This document shows, piece after piece, positions 32,527-43,239 of a DNA stretch of 46,850 bases (its first letter is position 1; each line of letters starts with the position of its first letter). Under the pieces are notes generated by a model. The model did not search any database. It had not been told where the DNA came from and saw only the letters and a list, made by a program, of their open reading frames with translations. Origin of the DNA: Caryophanales bacterium UBA1709 (GTDB taxonomy: Bacteria; Bacillota_I; Bacilli_A; RFN20; UBA1709); the NCBI GenBank assembly GCA_002317215.1, contig DCJD01000018.1:1-46850 (forward strand), given 5' to 3'. Both the position numbers and the translations under genes were made by a program.

Positions 32527-35500
32527 TTATTTTAAATCTTCATCATCTGTTGCAAATCTAGGATTTTCATATAGACCAGTACCACATGGAATTAGTTTTC
32601 CAACGATAACGTTTTCTTTTAATCCCATTAACTTATCAATCTTTCCTTTGATAGTTGCATCAGTTAAAACTTTAGTAGTTTCTTGGAATGAAGCAGCACT
32701 TAAGAATGAATCAGAATCAAGAGCAGCTTTAGAAATACCAAGAACAATTGGTGCAACAACTGGCATCTTTTGTCCTTCAGATAGCTTAATCTTAGATTTT
32801 TCTTCTTCGTATTTTTCAAATGGAATCTTTGAACCAATTTCTAAGTTAGTTGAACCATTGTCAAGAACTTGAGCTTTCTTGAACATTTGTCTAACCATGA
32901 TTTCAATGTGTTTGTCACTAATTGAAATCTTTTGATTCTTTAAGTAAACCTTTTGAATTTCACTTAAGATGTAATTCTCAACAATTTGTCTATCTTTAGT
33001 GATTGATAATAAATCTCTAGGATTGATAGAACCAACTGTTAATCTTTGACCAGCAAGTACTTTATCTCCAACTTGTAATTCTCTCTTTGGTAAGACGAAT
33101 TCTTTATTGTCAATTAGAGCTGGAGCTAATTTAGCATTATATACTGTATCGTATGCTTTAGTATTCTTACCATCATCAACAACAATAGTATATTTACCAT
33201 CTTTTTGGGTGATTTCAGTAATTGTACCAGTAATTTCACTAATCTTGGCTTGTCCTTTTGGTGGACGGCATTCAAACAATTCTTGAATTCTTGGTAAACC
33301 TTCAGTAATATCAGTACCACCAGCAACACCACCAGTATTGAAGTTACGCATAGTTAATTGAGTACCAGGTTCTCCAATTGATTGAGCTGCCATAATACCA
33401 ACAGCATCTCCGATAGCAACAAGTTTTGATGTAGCTAAGTTAGTACCATAACATTTTTGACATACGCCATTTTTAGTCTTACAAGTAAATGTTGATCTAA
33501 TTTCTACTTGGTCAACATGAGCAGCTTCAATAGCGTCAGCTAATGTTTCAGTAATTAATGTGTTAGCAGGAACAATAACTTTTCCATCTTCATCTAAGAC
33601 ATCAGTCATTGTAAATCTACCAACAATTCTTGCTCTAAATGGTTCGATAATATCATCACTTGCACTACCTTCTCTAAATTCATTAGTATCAATGATAGTT
33701 TTGATGACAATACCTTTCTTACATCCACAATCTTCTTCTCTTACAATAATATCTTGACCAACATCGACAAGACGTCTTGTTAAATAACCAGAGTCAGCAG
33801 TCTTTAAGGCAGTATCAGCACCACCTTTTCTAGTACCGTGAGTTGAGTTAAAGAATTCAGTAACAGTTAAACCATTCTTGTAACATGATTTAATAGGTAA
33901 TTCGATAATTTCACCACTAGGAGTAGACATTGATCCCTTCATACCAGCTAATTGGTTTAAGTGTTCAGTCTTACCACCAGCACCAGATTCACTCATCATG
34001 AAGAATGGGTTTCTTGGATTGCTTGTGAATTTCTCAGCAACTCTTTTACCGATTTCTTTAGTGGTTCCATCCCATTTCTTAAGAACTAAATTATGTCTTT
34101 CTGCGTCAGTTAATAAACCTTCTTCGTATGCTTCTTGATATTTATCGACTTCATCTTCAGCTTCTTGAATAAGTTTATCTTTTTCTTCAACATCAACAAT
34201 ATCAAATAGTGAAACTGTAACAGCAGCTTTAGTTGAATACATAAAGCCTTGATCTTTTAACTTATTTAACATTTCACTAGTTTCTTCAACACCAAACATC
34301 TTTAAGAAATTATCAATGATTGTTGTTAAGTTTTTCTTAGTAAATGGTTTATTTACAGGCATTTCTTTAATTGCTTCTTTGATGTTAGTTCCTTTACCTA
34401 AGAAGAACTTATCTGGTGTAGCAATATAATTGTCATCACCAGTATAGTTTAGATATGGGAATGATTTATCAAAAATTTGGTTAAAGATAATCTTGCCTGC
34501 AGTAGTTACTAAATAAGATTCATTTTGTTTATCTGTAAATGTCTTATTATGCATACCGCTTCCTCTTACAGCAATTCTATTGTGTAAATGGATTTGGTTA
34601 GTTTGATAAGCAACTAAAACTTCTTCTTCACAAGTGAATACTTTGCCTTCGCACTTAGCATATAATTCCATCTTTTCAGCTTTATCAATATTATTTTGTT
34701 CACGAGCTTCTTTTGCTTTTGCTAAATAATCTTCAACAGTTTCTTCCATTGTTAGATAATAGTTACCAAGTAACATATCTTTTGATGGAGTAACAATTGG
34801 TTGACCATCTTTAGGTCCTAAAATATTCTTAGAACCAAGCATTAAGTTTTCAGCTTCCCAAATAGCTTCGTTTGATAATGGAACGTGAACGTTCATTTGG
34901 TCTCCATCGAAGTCAGCGTTGTATGCTGTTGTTGCTAATGGGAACAAACGAATTGCTCTTCCATCAACTAAACGTGGGTGGAAAGCTTGAATACCAAGTC
35001 TATGTAAAGTTGGGTTACGATTTAATAATACTGGGTGTTCTTTAACGATTTCTTCAAGACAAGTCCACATTTGTGGGGTATTGTTTTCAATATGTTCAGA
35101 TTCAGCAATCTTTACAGAACTTGCGAATCCTTTATCAACAAGTCTTCTAGCAATAAATGGTTTAAATAATTGAACAGCCATTTCACGAGGAATACCACAT
35201 TCATCCATTCTTAAAGTTGGACCAACTGCGATAACGCTACGTCCAGAGTAGTCAACTCTCTTACCAAGTAAGTTTTGTCTAAATCTACCTTGTTTTCCTT
35301 TTAAAGCCGCACTTAAGGATTTAAGTGGTCTATTATTTTGAGAAACAACAGATTTTTGTCTCTTACCGTTATCAATTAAAGCATCAACAGCTTCTTGTAA
35401 TAATCTCTTTTGGTTGATTAATTGAACAGTAGTACCAAATGTTTGCATGAATTGTTTTAAAGCGTTATTTCTTTGAATAACTCTTCTATATAATTCATTT

Positions 35501-36459
35501 AAGTCAGCACTAGCAAATCTAGAACCATCCAAAGGAAGCATTGGTCTTAAATCAGGAGGTATAACTGGAAGATTAGTTAATACCATCCATTCTGGTTTAT
35601 TACCACTACTTTTGAATGCTTCAAGAATTTCTAAACGTTTAGCAAGTTGTTTTTCTTTTTGAGAAATAGTTGCATTAGTGCCTTCTTTCTTATTGCTTGC
35701 TTCTTTGCAAGCATTTAATTCTTCATTAACACCAGCAATTTCTTTTTCAAGATCAACTTCACTTAATAATTTTTCAATAGCTTCTGCACCAATACCAAAT
35801 TCTAATCCAACATAGAATTTTGATAAGAATTCTGCAATAGTATCAAAATCTAGAGCATGTAAATTTTCTAAATCATCTAAGTGACCAAGAGCTGTATCAT
35901 AATCAGCAGTTCCTTTGACAATTAATCCATTATTAATTGCATTAACTAAGATGATTTGGAATCTAGTAGTTGCTTCTGTTTCATTTAATACTTCTTTGTA
36001 TGTAATATCAGGACAACCACCAGTATTTAATACAATATGTGAAACGAAATAAACAACTTCTTCAATAGACTTAGGACCAGCTCCTAAAACTTCAGCAATT
36101 CTAGAAGGAGAACCTTTTAAATACCAAATATGAGTAACTGGAGCAGCAAGTTTGATAAAAGACATCTTTTCTCTTCTTACTGATTTAGTAGTACATAATA
36201 CTCCACATTTTTCACATCTAGTACCAGCATATACTTTCTTTTTATATTTGCCACAAGCACATTCATAATCTTTAGTAGGACCAAAGATTTTTTCACAGAA
36301 TAATCCGTCTTTTTCAGGCTTTTGGCTACGATAGTTAACTGTTTCTGCACGAGTAACTTCTAATGGGTTACCATTTGCATCTTTATCTGCCCATGATTCA
36401 ATCATAGCAGGAGAGGCTAGACCTAAATGAATAGCTGCTAATTTATTAGTATCAAACAT
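32527..36459 (-). CDS. rpoC: RNA polymerase beta' subunit
   Basis: Largest catalytic subunit, 1310 residues (B. subtilis about 1199). N-terminal zinc site has CACG and CEKCG pairs (about 68-90). The active-site NADFDGDQM holds the three Mg-binding Asp (about 515-523). The second zinc site uses CGCKKG and the later CKTKNGVCQKCYG. The trigger-loop region is MAAQSIGEPGTQLTMRNFN. The extra length includes a charged helical insert near 235-270 and another near 650-850. Fourteen bases separate it from rpoB. Strong SD. A terminator follows. Confidence 0.99.
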   Translation of the reverse strand: MFDTNKLAAIHLGLASPAMIESWADKDANGNPLEVTRAETVNYRSQKPEKDGLFCEKIFGPTKDYECACGKYKKKVYAGTRCEKCGVLCTTKSVRREKMSFIKLAAPVTHIWYLKGSPSRIAEVLGAGPKSIEEVVYFVSHIVLNTGGCPDITYKEVLNETEATTRFQIILVNAINNGLIVKGTADYDTALGHLDDLENLHALDFDTIAEFLSKFYVGLEFGIGAEAIEKLLSEVDLEKEIAGVNEELNACKEASNKKEGTNATISQKEKQLAKRLEILEAFKSSGNKPEWMVLTNLPVIPPDLRPMLPLDGSRFASADLNELYRRVIQRNNALKQFMQTFGTTVQLINQKRLLQEAVDALIDNGKRQKSVVSQNNRPLKSLSAALKGKQGRFRQNLLGKRVDYSGRSVIAVGPTLRMDECGIPREMAVQLFKPFIARRLVDKGFASSVKIAESEHIENNTPQMWTCLEEIVKEHPVLLNRNPTLHRLGIQAFHPRLVDGRAIRLFPLATTAYNADFDGDQMNVHVPLSNEAIWEAENLMLGSKNILGPKDGQPIVTPSKDMLLGNYYLTMEETVEDYLAKAKEAREQNNIDKAEKMELYAKCEGKVFTCEEEVLVAYQTNQIHLHNRIAVRGSGMHNKTFTDKQNESYLVTTAGKIIFNQIFDKSFPYLNYTGDDNYIATPDKFFLGKGTNIKEAIKEMPVNKPFTKKNLTTIIDNFLKMFGVEETSEMLNKLKDQGFMYSTKAAVTVSLFDIVDVEEKDKLIQEAEDEVDKYQEAYEEGLLTDAERHNLVLKKWDGTTKEIGKRVAEKFTSNPRNPFFMMSESGAGGKTEHLNQLAGMKGSMSTPSGEIIELPIKSCYKNGLTVTEFFNSTHGTRKGGADTALKTADSGYLTRRLVDVGQDIIVREEDCGCKKGIVIKTIIDTNEFREGSASDDIIEPFRARIVGRFTMTDVLDEDGKVIVPANTLITETLADAIEAAHVDQVEIRSTFTCKTKNGVCQKCYGTNLATSKLVAIGDAVGIMAAQSIGEPGTQLTMRNFNTGGVAGGTDITEGLPRIQELFECRPPKGQAKISEITGTITEITQKDGKYTIVVDDGKNTKAYDTVYNAKLAPALIDNKEFVLPKRELQVGDKVLAGQRLTVGSINPRDLLSITKDRQIVENYILSEIQKVYLKNQKISISDKHIEIMVRQMFKKAQVLDNGSTNLEIGSKIPFEKYEEEKSKIKLSEGQKMPVVAPIVLGISKAALDSDSFLSAASFQETTKVLTDATIKGKIDKLMGLKENVIVGKLIPCGTGLYENPRFATDDEDLK

Positions 36460-36473
36460 ATATTCTTACCTCC

Positions 36474-39400
36474 TTATTCTTCATCGGAAACTTCAAATCC
36501 ATTGATATCTTCAATAGCGTTTCCATATAAATCTTCAACTTCTTCTTCACCATTAAATCCACTATAAGATTGTGAGAAAGTATTGCCTTCGCTAGCACGA
36601 GCTTTCTTAGTAATTTCTTCCTCATCTTCTTTAGATATTTGTTGCATATCGATTTCTTTACCTTCGTTATCTAAGACAGTAGCAGCAATACCTAAACCTT
36701 GTAATTCCTTAATCATTACTTTGAATGCTTCTGGTAATCCTGGGTTTGGAATAATCTTACCATCTAAGATAGATTTATAAGTTAATCTTCTACCAATAAT
36801 ATCATCAGATTTAATAGTTAAAACTTCTTGTAAAATGTGAGCTGCTCCATAACCTTCTAGAGCCCATACTTCCATTTCACCACATCTTTGACCACCGTTT
36901 TGTGCCTTACCACCAAGAGGTTGTTGAGTTACTAAACTATAAGGACCAGTTGCTCTGGCATGTAATTTATCGTCAACCATGTGGCTTAACTTGATCATAT
37001 ACATAACGCCAACAGCAATTCTTTCTTCAAATGGTTCACCAGTTCTTCCATCGTATAGAACTGTTTTACCATCTGGGTCAATATTAGCTTTCTTCATTAA
37101 ATCTTGTAATTCTAAGTTACTTACACCATCAAATACTGGAGTTGCAACTTTGAATCCTAAGTTTTTAGCAGCCATACCTAAGTGTAATTCTAGAACTTGA
37201 CCGATGTTCATACGAGCAGGAACACCAATTGGGTTTAAGATGATATCAACAGGAGTACCATCTGCTAAATAAGGCATATCTTCAACAGGAACAATTCTAC
37301 TGATAACACCTTTGTTACCATGTCTTCCAGCCATCTTATCACCTTCAGAAATCTTACGTTTTTGAGCAACGAAGACTTTGATGGTTTTAATAATGCCAGG
37401 ATTTAATTCATCCCCATCTTCTCTTGTTAATGTTTTAACGTCAATAACAATACCGCCACCACCATGTGGGACTTTTAAGGAAGTATCTTTTCCTTCACTA
37501 CTCTTTTCATTAAAGATAGCTCTTAAGATACGGTCATCAGCGCTTGGATCAGTTGAACCTTTTGGAGTTACTTTACCAACAAGGTAATCTCCTTCTTTAA
37601 CTTTAGTACCAGGTATAATAATACCATTAGCATCTAAGTGAGCTTTTCTTGATTCTTTAGCATATTGAATATCTCTAGTAATTGATTCTTCACCATTTTT
37701 AGTAACACGGCAATCAACATCATATTCTTCAATATGAATAGAAGTATAGACATCATCCTTAACCATTCTTTCACTCATGATGACAGCATCTTCAAAGTTA
37801 TAGCCATCCCAAGTCATGAAAGCAACAGTTACGTTTTGACCTAAAGCAAGTTCGCCATTATCCATAGAAGGACCATCAGCAATAATCTCGCCTTTCTTAA
37901 TTTTTTGACCAACTTTTACTATTGGTTTTTGGTTAATACAAGTTCCTTGGTTTGATCTTGTAAATTTAGATAAGTCGTATTCTTTTTCTACACCTTTATT
38001 ATTTGTGATTTGAATCTTCTTACAGTCAACATAATTAACAACACCTTCTTCGCTAGCAACAACTGCTAAACCAGAGTCTTTAGCAACCTTGTTTTCCATA
38101 CCAGTACCAACATAAGGTGATTCTGGATTAATTAAAGGAACAGCTTGTCTTTGCATGTTAGCACCCATAAGAGCTCTTTTTCCATCATCGTTTTCTAAGA
38201 ATGGAATACACGCTGAAGGAGCAGAAACAATTTGTTTTGGAGAAACGTCGACATAATCAATTAATTCTTTAGCTACTTCAGCAGGTTCGCTATGGAATCT
38301 ACAAACAACTTTCTTACCACTAATAATCTTTTTACCATCAACTATTTTAGTTTCAACGTCAGCTTGTGCAATATACTTTTCATATTCAGTAGCAGCGTCT
38401 AGGTATTCAATAGTATCTGTGATTTCAAATGTTTCTTTATTAACTTTTCTATATGGAGTTTCAATAAAACCATATTCGTTAATCTTAGCATATGTACATA
38501 AGTTATTAATTAAACCGATGTTTGGACCTTCAGGAGTTTCAATTGGACAGATTCTTCCATAATGACTTGGGTGAACGTCACGAACTTCAATACTGGCTCT
38601 ATTCTTACTTAAACCACCAGGACCTAAAGCAGATAATCTTCTCTTATTTGCAAGTTCTGCAAGTGGATTAGTTTGATCCATGAATTGAGATAATTGAGAT
38701 TGACTGAAGAATTCATTAATTGAGCTAGTTAAAACGTTAGCTTGTAAGAATCTCATAATTGATTCAGATTGGTTAGTATCATCTTTTTGAATAGACATCT
38801 TATCTTTGATATTCTTTTCAAGTTTTACAAGTCCAGCTCTGAATTGATTTTGTAATAATTCACCTACTGTTTTAATTCTTCTATTTGATAAATGGTCGAT
38901 ATCATCTTTATGACCAATACCATCGATGAATGTCATATAGTAGTTAAATCCAGCAATTACATCTGGGATTGTTAAGGCTAATTTATTAATTGATAAATCG
39001 GTGCCAACAATCTTGATTGTTTCAGTTCTTGTTTCATCTTTATAAACTTCAACAACTGCCATACTGAAATTACTCTTTTCAATCTTAGGGTTAAAACAAT
39101 CATAAGTATTTAAGCATCCGCCTTTTTCAAAGTATTGGATTTCTCTTAAATGAGCTAATTCATTAACTCCAATCTTAGTACCTTTTTCATAAACTGTAAC
39201 ACCAGTTTCTGGGTCATCTAAGTTTTGAGCAATTGTTAAGTCTAATAATCTATCGTAAATGGAAAGTTTCTTCTTAAATTTATAACGTCCAGCTTTACCT
39301 AAATCATATTTTCTATCATTGAAGAATTTATCATATAAAACATTGGTTGCTCCATCAATACTAAATGGTTCACCTGGTTTAATCTTATCGTAGATTTCTT

Positions 39401-40112
39401 TGATACCACTATCAATTAAAGATTGGTGAGAAGTGTTATCTTTCCACTCAGTATCCTTTTTGATAGTTTCATATAATTTATCGCTATGACCAAATAGATC
39501 AAAGAACATTTCTTTGTCAGTAATACCAAGTGCTCTAAAGAAAGCACAAGCATTTACTTTCTTAGATCTATCAATTCTAACGTAAACAACATTTTTAGCA
39601 TCTACTTCAAATTGTAACCAAGTGCCACGTTGTGGAAGCATATCACAGTTATAAGTGTATAAACCTGATTTATCTCTTACTTTGCTATAGTATGCACCAG
39701 GAGATCTGATGATTTGTGATACAACAACTCTTTCAACACCTTTGATAATAAAAGTTCCACTATCTGTCATCCAAGGGAATTCACCTAATAAGGCTTCTTG
39801 CATAACAATGTTGCCTGTTGATAAATTCTCAAGTTTTAATTTAGCAAGTAATCTTTTCTTATAGGTTCTGTTATGATCCTTGCATTTTTCAACATTAGCA
39901 TCAGGTTCAGCAAAAGTACTTGAAACATAACTTAGTCTTAAAACATGGTTATTAGATTCAATAGGGAATATTTCTCTTAATACTTCATCGTATCCTTTAG
40001 TAACAAATTCATTGAATGATTCTGTTTGAATTGCAACTAAATTAGGTAATTCTAATGAACCAGATACCTTTGAATAGTCAACTCTTTTTAAAATTTTCTT
40101 TTGACTTTCCAT
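36474..40112 (-). CDS. rpoB: RNA polymerase beta subunit
   Basis: 1212-residue beta subunit. The fork and rifampicin region is seen as [21 protein letters not shown] and [14 protein letters not shown] (about 460-500), then [22 protein letters not shown]. The C-terminal clamp segment includes [32 protein letters not shown] motifs (read in parts). The tail is acidic ([23 protein letters not shown] in parts). SD AGGAGG-like. It has its own -10 after the methyltransferase terminator and a leader with a large nested inverted repeat. Confidence 0.99.
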   Translation of the reverse strand: MESQKKILKRVDYSKVSGSLELPNLVAIQTESFNEFVTKGYDEVLREIFPIESNNHVLRLSYVSSTFAEPDANVEKCKDHNRTYKKRLLAKLKLENLSTGNIVMQEALLGEFPWMTDSGTFIIKGVERVVVSQIIRSPGAYYSKVRDKSGLYTYNCDMLPQRGTWLQFEVDAKNVVYVRIDRSKKVNACAFFRALGITDKEMFFDLFGHSDKLYETIKKDTEWKDNTSHQSLIDSGIKEIYDKIKPGEPFSIDGATNVLYDKFFNDRKYDLGKAGRYKFKKKLSIYDRLLDLTIAQNLDDPETGVTVYEKGTKIGVNELAHLREIQYFEKGGCLNTYDCFNPKIEKSNFSMAVVEVYKDETRTETIKIVGTDLSINKLALTIPDVIAGFNYYMTFIDGIGHKDDIDHLSNRRIKTVGELLQNQFRAGLVKLEKNIKDKMSIQKDDTNQSESIMRFLQANVLTSSINEFFSQSQLSQFMDQTNPLAELANKRRLSALGPGGLSKNRASIEVRDVHPSHYGRICPIETPEGPNIGLINNLCTYAKINEYGFIETPYRKVNKETFEITDTIEYLDAATEYEKYIAQADVETKIVDGKKIISGKKVVCRFHSEPAEVAKELIDYVDVSPKQIVSAPSACIPFLENDDGKRALMGANMQRQAVPLINPESPYVGTGMENKVAKDSGLAVVASEEGVVNYVDCKKIQITNNKGVEKEYDLSKFTRSNQGTCINQKPIVKVGQKIKKGEIIADGPSMDNGELALGQNVTVAFMTWDGYNFEDAVIMSERMVKDDVYTSIHIEEYDVDCRVTKNGEESITRDIQYAKESRKAHLDANGIIIPGTKVKEGDYLVGKVTPKGSTDPSADDRILRAIFNEKSSEGKDTSLKVPHGGGGIVIDVKTLTREDGDELNPGIIKTIKVFVAQKRKISEGDKMAGRHGNKGVISRIVPVEDMPYLADGTPVDIILNPIGVPARMNIGQVLELHLGMAAKNLGFKVATPVFDGVSNLELQDLMKKANIDPDGKTVLYDGRTGEPFEERIAVGVMYMIKLSHMVDDKLHARATGPYSLVTQQPLGGKAQNGGQRCGEMEVWALEGYGAAHILQEVLTIKSDDIIGRRLTYKSILDGKIIPNPGLPEAFKVMIKELQGLGIAATVLDNEGKEIDMQQISKEDEEEITKKARASEGNTFSQSYSGFNGEEEVEDLYGNAIEDINGFEVSDEE

Positions 40113-40133
40113 ATTATTTCCTCCATTATATTA

Positions 40134-40190
40134 ATGTCGTTTAGTTTTATTCATATATAATATATGAATAGATGAAAAACTAAAAGACAT
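40134..40190 (-). ncRNA. Candidate structured rpoB leader
   Basis: The leader forms a nested inverted repeat: outer ATGTC/GACAT, middle TTAGTTTT/AAAACTAA and inner TATTCATATAT/ATATATGAATA (40148-40158 with 40160-40170). It occupies most of the leader between the -10 (40199-40204) and the SD. No known family was recognised. Confidence 0.5.
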
Positions 40191-40198
40191 AGCAATTT

Positions 40199-40204
40199 AT
40201 TATA
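40199..40204 (-). promoter_or_regulatory. rpoB -10 box
   Basis: TATAAT just downstream of the preceding terminator, followed by AAATTGC. The -35 is poor (ATTTTA at 17 nt). Confidence 0.55.
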
Positions 40205-40212
40205 CTATATGA

Positions 40213-40238
40213 AAAAAGACTTAAAATCAAGTCTTTTT
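40213..40238 (-). terminator. Terminator after the YbxB-like methyltransferase
   Basis: 10-bp stem AAAAAGACTT/AAGTCTTTTT with a 6-nt loop. The T-rich arm ends 9 nt before the rpoB -10. Confidence 0.88.
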
Positions 40239-40260
40239 ATTTATTTTATAAATAAATATA

Positions 40261-40848
40261 CTATTTTGTAGCTTTTAAAATATAATAACCCTTAGATTTT
40301 TCTATTGTCTCACAATTTCCAAATATTTCATTTAACTTAGAAATCGTGGATTCTGCACCTTGTTTCTTTTGAATAACAAGAAGCAAAACTCCCTGATTTT
40401 TCAATACTTTATAACTATCTTCATAAAACTTATAAATTACTTTTTTACCAGCTCTAATTGGTGGGTTAGTAATAATAAAATCTTTACTATCTTCATTAAT
40501 ATTTTCTAATCCATTATTTTCTAAAACTAAACCATTTAATTTATTATTTTCTAAGTTAATTTTTGTAAGTTCTAATGCTCTTTTATTAACATCAATAAAA
40601 TCAAATTTAGTTGCACTATTAAAATGCATTATAGTAATTCCTATAACACCAATTCCACATCCTAAATCGATTCCTTGACCTTTGAGATTTTGTGTTAATG
40701 CACACTTGATTAATAGACTAGTTCCGAAGTCGATATAATCTTTACAAAATACACCATTATCACTTACAAAAGTTAACTTAGTATTATTGATATAATAATC
40801 AATAATACGTGTTTCACTTTTGATATTAGGATCATTGTCAAAATACAT
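40261..40848 (-). CDS. Class I SAM methyltransferase, RsmC/RlmG-like (YbxB position)
   Basis: About 195 residues, a single-domain relative of RsmC. SAM-binding GIDLGCGIGVIGITI (about 62-76) and the catalytic ITNPPIRAGKKVIY (about 128-141) are intact. The NPP motif suggests N2-guanine methylation of rRNA. It lies between rplL and rpoB like ybxB of B. subtilis. I choose the second ATG (40846-40848), since a TAATAT hexamer ends 7 nt upstream and overlaps the first ATG (40852-40854). No SD, and a terminator lies directly upstream. Confidence 0.88.
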   Translation of the reverse strand: MYFDNDPNIKSETRIIDYYINNTKLTFVSDNGVFCKDYIDFGTSLLIKCALTQNLKGQGIDLGCGIGVIGITIMHFNSATKFDFIDVNKRALELTKINLENNKLNGLVLENNGLENINEDSKDFIITNPPIRAGKKVIYKFYEDSYKVLKNQGVLLLVIQKKQGAESTISKLNEIFGNCETIEKSKGYYILKATK

Positions 40849-40855
40849 TCCCATA

Positions 40856-40861
40856 ATATTA
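40856..40861 (-). promoter_or_regulatory. -10 box of a possible leaderless methyltransferase transcript
   Basis: TAATAT 7 nt before the preferred ATG, in the T-rich tail of the rplL terminator. No good -35. Confidence 0.35.
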
Positions 40862-40865
40862 AGAA

Positions 40866-40892
40866 AAGCCCACTTTAAAATGAAGTGGGCTT
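40866..40892 (-). terminator. rplJL terminator
   Basis: 10-bp stem AAGCCCACTT/AAGTGGGCTT with a 7-nt loop, followed on the minus strand by TTCTTAATATT. It separates rplL from the methyltransferase and rpoB. Confidence 0.9.
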
Positions 40893-40912
40893 ATTTAAAT
40901 TCAATTACTTAA

Positions 40913-41293
40913 TTACTTAACTTCAACTTCTGCGCCAGCTTCAACAAGTTTTGCCTTGATTTCGTCTGCTTCGCTAGTTGAGATATGTTCTTTAATAGCT
41001 GCTGGTAAAGTATCTACCATCTTCTTAGCATCTAATAAGCCTAGTCCAGTAATAGCTTGAACTGCTTTAATAACTGCTACTTTAGTTTGTCCTGCATTAG
41101 TTAAGAAAACGCTAACTTCGCTTGGTCCTTTAGCACCAGCGTCTTCTGCTTGTGCAGCACCTGCTGCTGGAGCTGCTGCAACTGCTGCAGTAACACCAAA
41201 TTCTTCTTCAACTGCTTTTACAAGTTCGTTTAGTTCTAACATTGTATATTCTTTTAAACTTGCAACAATTTCTTCTTTTGTTAATTTTGCCAT
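40913..41293 (-). CDS. rplL: 50S ribosomal protein L7/L12
   Basis: 126-residue stalk protein that recruits translation factors. N-terminal dimerisation domain [27 protein letters not shown] in parts (about 3-29), the Ala/Gly-rich hinge (about 33-55), and the C-terminal factor-binding domain with [20 protein letters not shown] and the ending [17 protein letters not shown]. 34 nt after rplJ. Confidence 0.99.
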   Translation of the reverse strand: MAKLTKEEIVASLKEYTMLELNELVKAVEEEFGVTAAVAAAPAAGAAQAEDAGAKGPSEVSVFLTNAGQTKVAVIKAVQAITGLGLLDAKKMVDTLPAAIKEHISTSEADEIKAKLVEAGAEVEVK

Positions 41294-41327
41294 GATAATT
41301 TCCTCCTATATAAATATTTTGTTTAAA

Positions 41328-41819
41328 TTAATTTTGTTTATCTGCTACAGCTTTAATTGTAGCGGCAAATTTTTGAATTGGAGCATTTAAGCAAGATAAG
41401 AACATGCTTAATAATCCATCTCTGCCTGGTAATTGTGCGATTTCTTTAATGCCATTTGCATCAAGTACTTTTCCTTCAACAATTCCTGCTTTTAAAACGA
41501 GTGCTTCGTTTTCTTTAGCAAATTTTACTAATGCTTTTGGTGCACTTACTTCATCTCCGTTAGAGAATACAAGTGCGTTTGGACCTTGAAGATGAGCTGA
41601 TAAATCTTCATAACCAAGATCTTTAGCGGCTTTTTCAACTAAAGTGTTTTTGAATACTTTGATTGAACTATTAGCTTCTCTTAATGCTCTTCTTAATTGT
41701 TCTAAATCACTAACACTTAAGCCTCTATATTCGACTACTGATACTGATTTAGCATTTTTGAAGGATTCGCTAATTTCGCTAACTTGATTTTGTTTTAAAG
41801 ATAAAATCTCTTTATTCAT
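41328..41819 (-). CDS. rplJ: 50S ribosomal protein L10
   Basis: 163-residue stalk base protein that binds 23S rRNA and L7/L12 dimers. N-terminal SVVEYRGLSVSDLEQLRRALRE, then VFKNTLVEKAAKDLGY, and a C-terminal L12-binding helix. Expected to bind its own leader upstream to repress the rplJL unit, which here ends in an attenuator-like terminator. Strong SD AAGGAGG. Confidence 0.98.
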   Translation of the reverse strand: MNKEILSLKQNQVSEISESFKNAKSVSVVEYRGLSVSDLEQLRRALREANSSIKVFKNTLVEKAAKDLGYEDLSAHLQGPNALVFSNGDEVSAPKALVKFAKENEALVLKAGIVEGKVLDANGIKEIAQLPGRDGLLSMFLSCLNAPIQKFAATIKAVADKQN

Positions 41820-41869
41820 AAATCTCTTCCTCCTTGTAATTGAATTTTATATAACCAATCATTATACCT

Positions 41870-41968
41870 AAATAAAAACCCACAATGAGGTTGTGGGTCA
41901 ATACTTAAAAATATTTGATCACACCTCGGTAACAAATTAAGGTTTCCCAGTTACTTTCTTTGGTATAA
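41870..41968 (-). promoter_or_regulatory. Ribosomal protein L10 leader with terminator
   Basis: Minus strand carries the conserved CTGGGAAACC and GTTACCGAGGTGTGATC segments of Bacilli L10 leaders, followed by a GC-rich hairpin ACCCACAA/TTGTGGGT (41878-41885 with 41891-41898) and TTTTTATTT. L10-L12 binding to the kink-turn region is known to promote termination in this leader type. About 50 nt then remain before the rplJ SD. Confidence 0.9.
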
Positions 41969-41979
41969 AGATTAATTAA

Positions 41980-42666
41980 CTATTTAGTTGTTGGATCTAA
42001 TCTAACTGATGGACCCATTGTAGTTGTTAAGAAACAACTATTTACGTAGTTACCTTTAACAGCTGTTGGTTTAACTTTTAATAAAGTTTGGCAAACTGCT
42101 TCTACGTTTTCTACTAATTTACTTGCTTCAAAGTCAATTAAGCCACAAGTAACAGCAATGTTGCTATCCTTGTCAACTCTGTAGTTAACTTTACCAGCTT
42201 TTTGTTCTTGAATTGCTTTAGCAATATCTGGAGAAACTGTACCAGTCTTTGGGTTAGGCATTAAACCTTTTGGACCTAAGACTTTACCTAATTTTCCAAG
42301 TTCACCCATCATATCTGGAGTTGCTACGATAACATCGAAGTCAAACCAGTTTTGATTTTTGATCTTTTCTAATAATTCAGTACCACCAGCATAATCTGCT
42401 CCGGCATTCTTAGCTTCTTCTTCTCTTCTAGTAATTGCTAATACTTTAACGCTCTTACCAGTTCCATTTGGAAGAACCATAGCACCTCTGATTTGTTGAT
42501 CAGCTTGCTTTGGATCAATTGCTAGATTCATTGTAACAGTAACTGTTTCATTGAATTTTGCAAATTTGATTTTCTTTAATAATTCAACTGCTTCACTAAT
42601 GCTGTAAACTTTTCCTTCTTCGATTTGTTCAACAGCTTTTTTCATGTTTTTAGTTAATTTTGCCAT
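41980..42666 (-). CDS. rplA: 50S ribosomal protein L1
   Basis: 228-residue L1-stalk protein and known translational repressor of its own operon. Shows [19 protein letters not shown], the glycine-rich [21 protein letters not shown] (read in parts, about 128-148), and [18 protein letters not shown] at the end. Its SD GAGGT lies within the last codons of rplK, 2 nt gap, so it is coupled to rplK. The L1-motif leader is upstream of rplK. Confidence 0.99.
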   Translation of the reverse strand: MAKLTKNMKKAVEQIEEGKVYSISEAVELLKKIKFAKFNETVTVTMNLAIDPKQADQQIRGAMVLPNGTGKSVKVLAITRREEEAKNAGADYAGGTELLEKIKNQNWFDFDVIVATPDMMGELGKLGKVLGPKGLMPNPKTGTVSPDIAKAIQEQKAGKVNYRVDKDSNIAVTCGLIDFEASKLVENVEAVCQTLLKVKPTAVKGNYVNSCFLTTTMGPSVRLDPTTK

Positions 42667-42668
42667 AA

Positions 42669-43079
42669 TTACTTGACCTCGATTCCCATTTGACGGGCTG
42701 TACCTTCAATGATTTTCATTGCGGCTTCGATATCATTAGCATTTAAATCTGGCATCTTATACTCAGCAATCTTTTTGATATCATCTTTTGTTAGTGTAGC
42801 AACTTTAACTTTGTTAGGTTGGCCACTAGCAGTTTCAATATGTGCTGCTTTCTTTAATAAGTTTGCAGCTGGTGTTGTTTTGATTACGAAGTCACATGAT
42901 TTATCTTCATATGCAGTAATAATAACAGGGACAACATCACCCATTCTGTCTTTTGTAGCATCATTGAAAGCTGAGCAGAACTTTGGCATATTGATACCAG
43001 CACTAGCTAATGCTGAACCAGGTTTAGCTTGTCCGCCTAGAATTTCAAGTTTAACTACTTTTGCGATTCTCTTTGACAC
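42669..43079 (-). CDS. rplK: 50S ribosomal protein L11
   Basis: GTPase-centre protein, about 136 residues. N-terminal [19 protein letters not shown], the proline-rich [14 protein letters not shown] and C-terminal [12 protein letters not shown] set the start at GTG 43077-43079, which has AAGGAGG at 8-nt spacing and matches the family N-terminus. The longer ATG frame (43154) would read through the leader RNA and add 25 unrelated residues. Own strong promoter and regulatory leader upstream. Confidence 0.98.
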   Translation of the reverse strand: MSKRIAKVVKLEILGGQAKPGSALASAGINMPKFCSAFNDATKDRMGDVVPVIITAYEDKSCDFVIKTTPAANLLKKAAHIETASGQPNKVKVATLTKDDIKKIAEYKMPDLNANDIEAAMKIIEGTARQMGIEVK

Positions 43080-43114
43080 TTGACTTTCCTCCTTATAAAA
43101 ATGTTTGTCAAGCA

Positions 43115-43146
43115 GTGGTGATAACGGATTGAATCTATCCTCCCAC
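43115..43146 (-). promoter_or_regulatory. Candidate L1-binding leader element of rplK-rplA
   Basis: Minus strand GTGG-GA-GGAT-loop-ATCC-GTTATCA-CCAC: two short stems separated by an asymmetric internal loop (GA opposite GTTATCA). This matches the known L1 target shape in 23S rRNA and in rplK-rplA leaders. It lies between the promoter and the rplK SD. Confidence 0.75.
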
Positions 43147-43163
43147 GCTTTCATACGCTATAT

Positions 43164-43192
43164 ATTATATATTTATATAAATATATATTCAA
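43164..43192 (-). promoter_or_regulatory. rplK promoter
   Basis: Minus strand TTGAAT (43187-43192), 17-nt spacer, TATAAT (43164-43169), followed by ATATAGCG. Confidence 0.88.
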
Positions 43193-43201
43193 CTGTTTTT
43201 A

Positions 43202-43229
43202 AATAAAAAGCAGGAATTATATTCCTGCT
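43202..43229 (-). terminator. nusG terminator
   Basis: 8-bp stem AGCAGGAA/TTCCTGCT with a 5-nt loop followed on the minus strand by TTTTATTT. It makes rpmG-secE-nusG a separate transcript from rplK-rplA. Confidence 0.9.
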
Positions 43230-43239
43230 AATAAATAAT

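Noticed and set aside
33126..33332. Alternative-frame open frame inside rpoC on the same strand
   Set aside because: It is an off-frame shadow of a conserved rpoC segment.
43080..43154. Upstream ATG as the rplK start
   Set aside because: It would translate the L1-type leader and ignore the strong SD placed before the GTG at 43077-43079.
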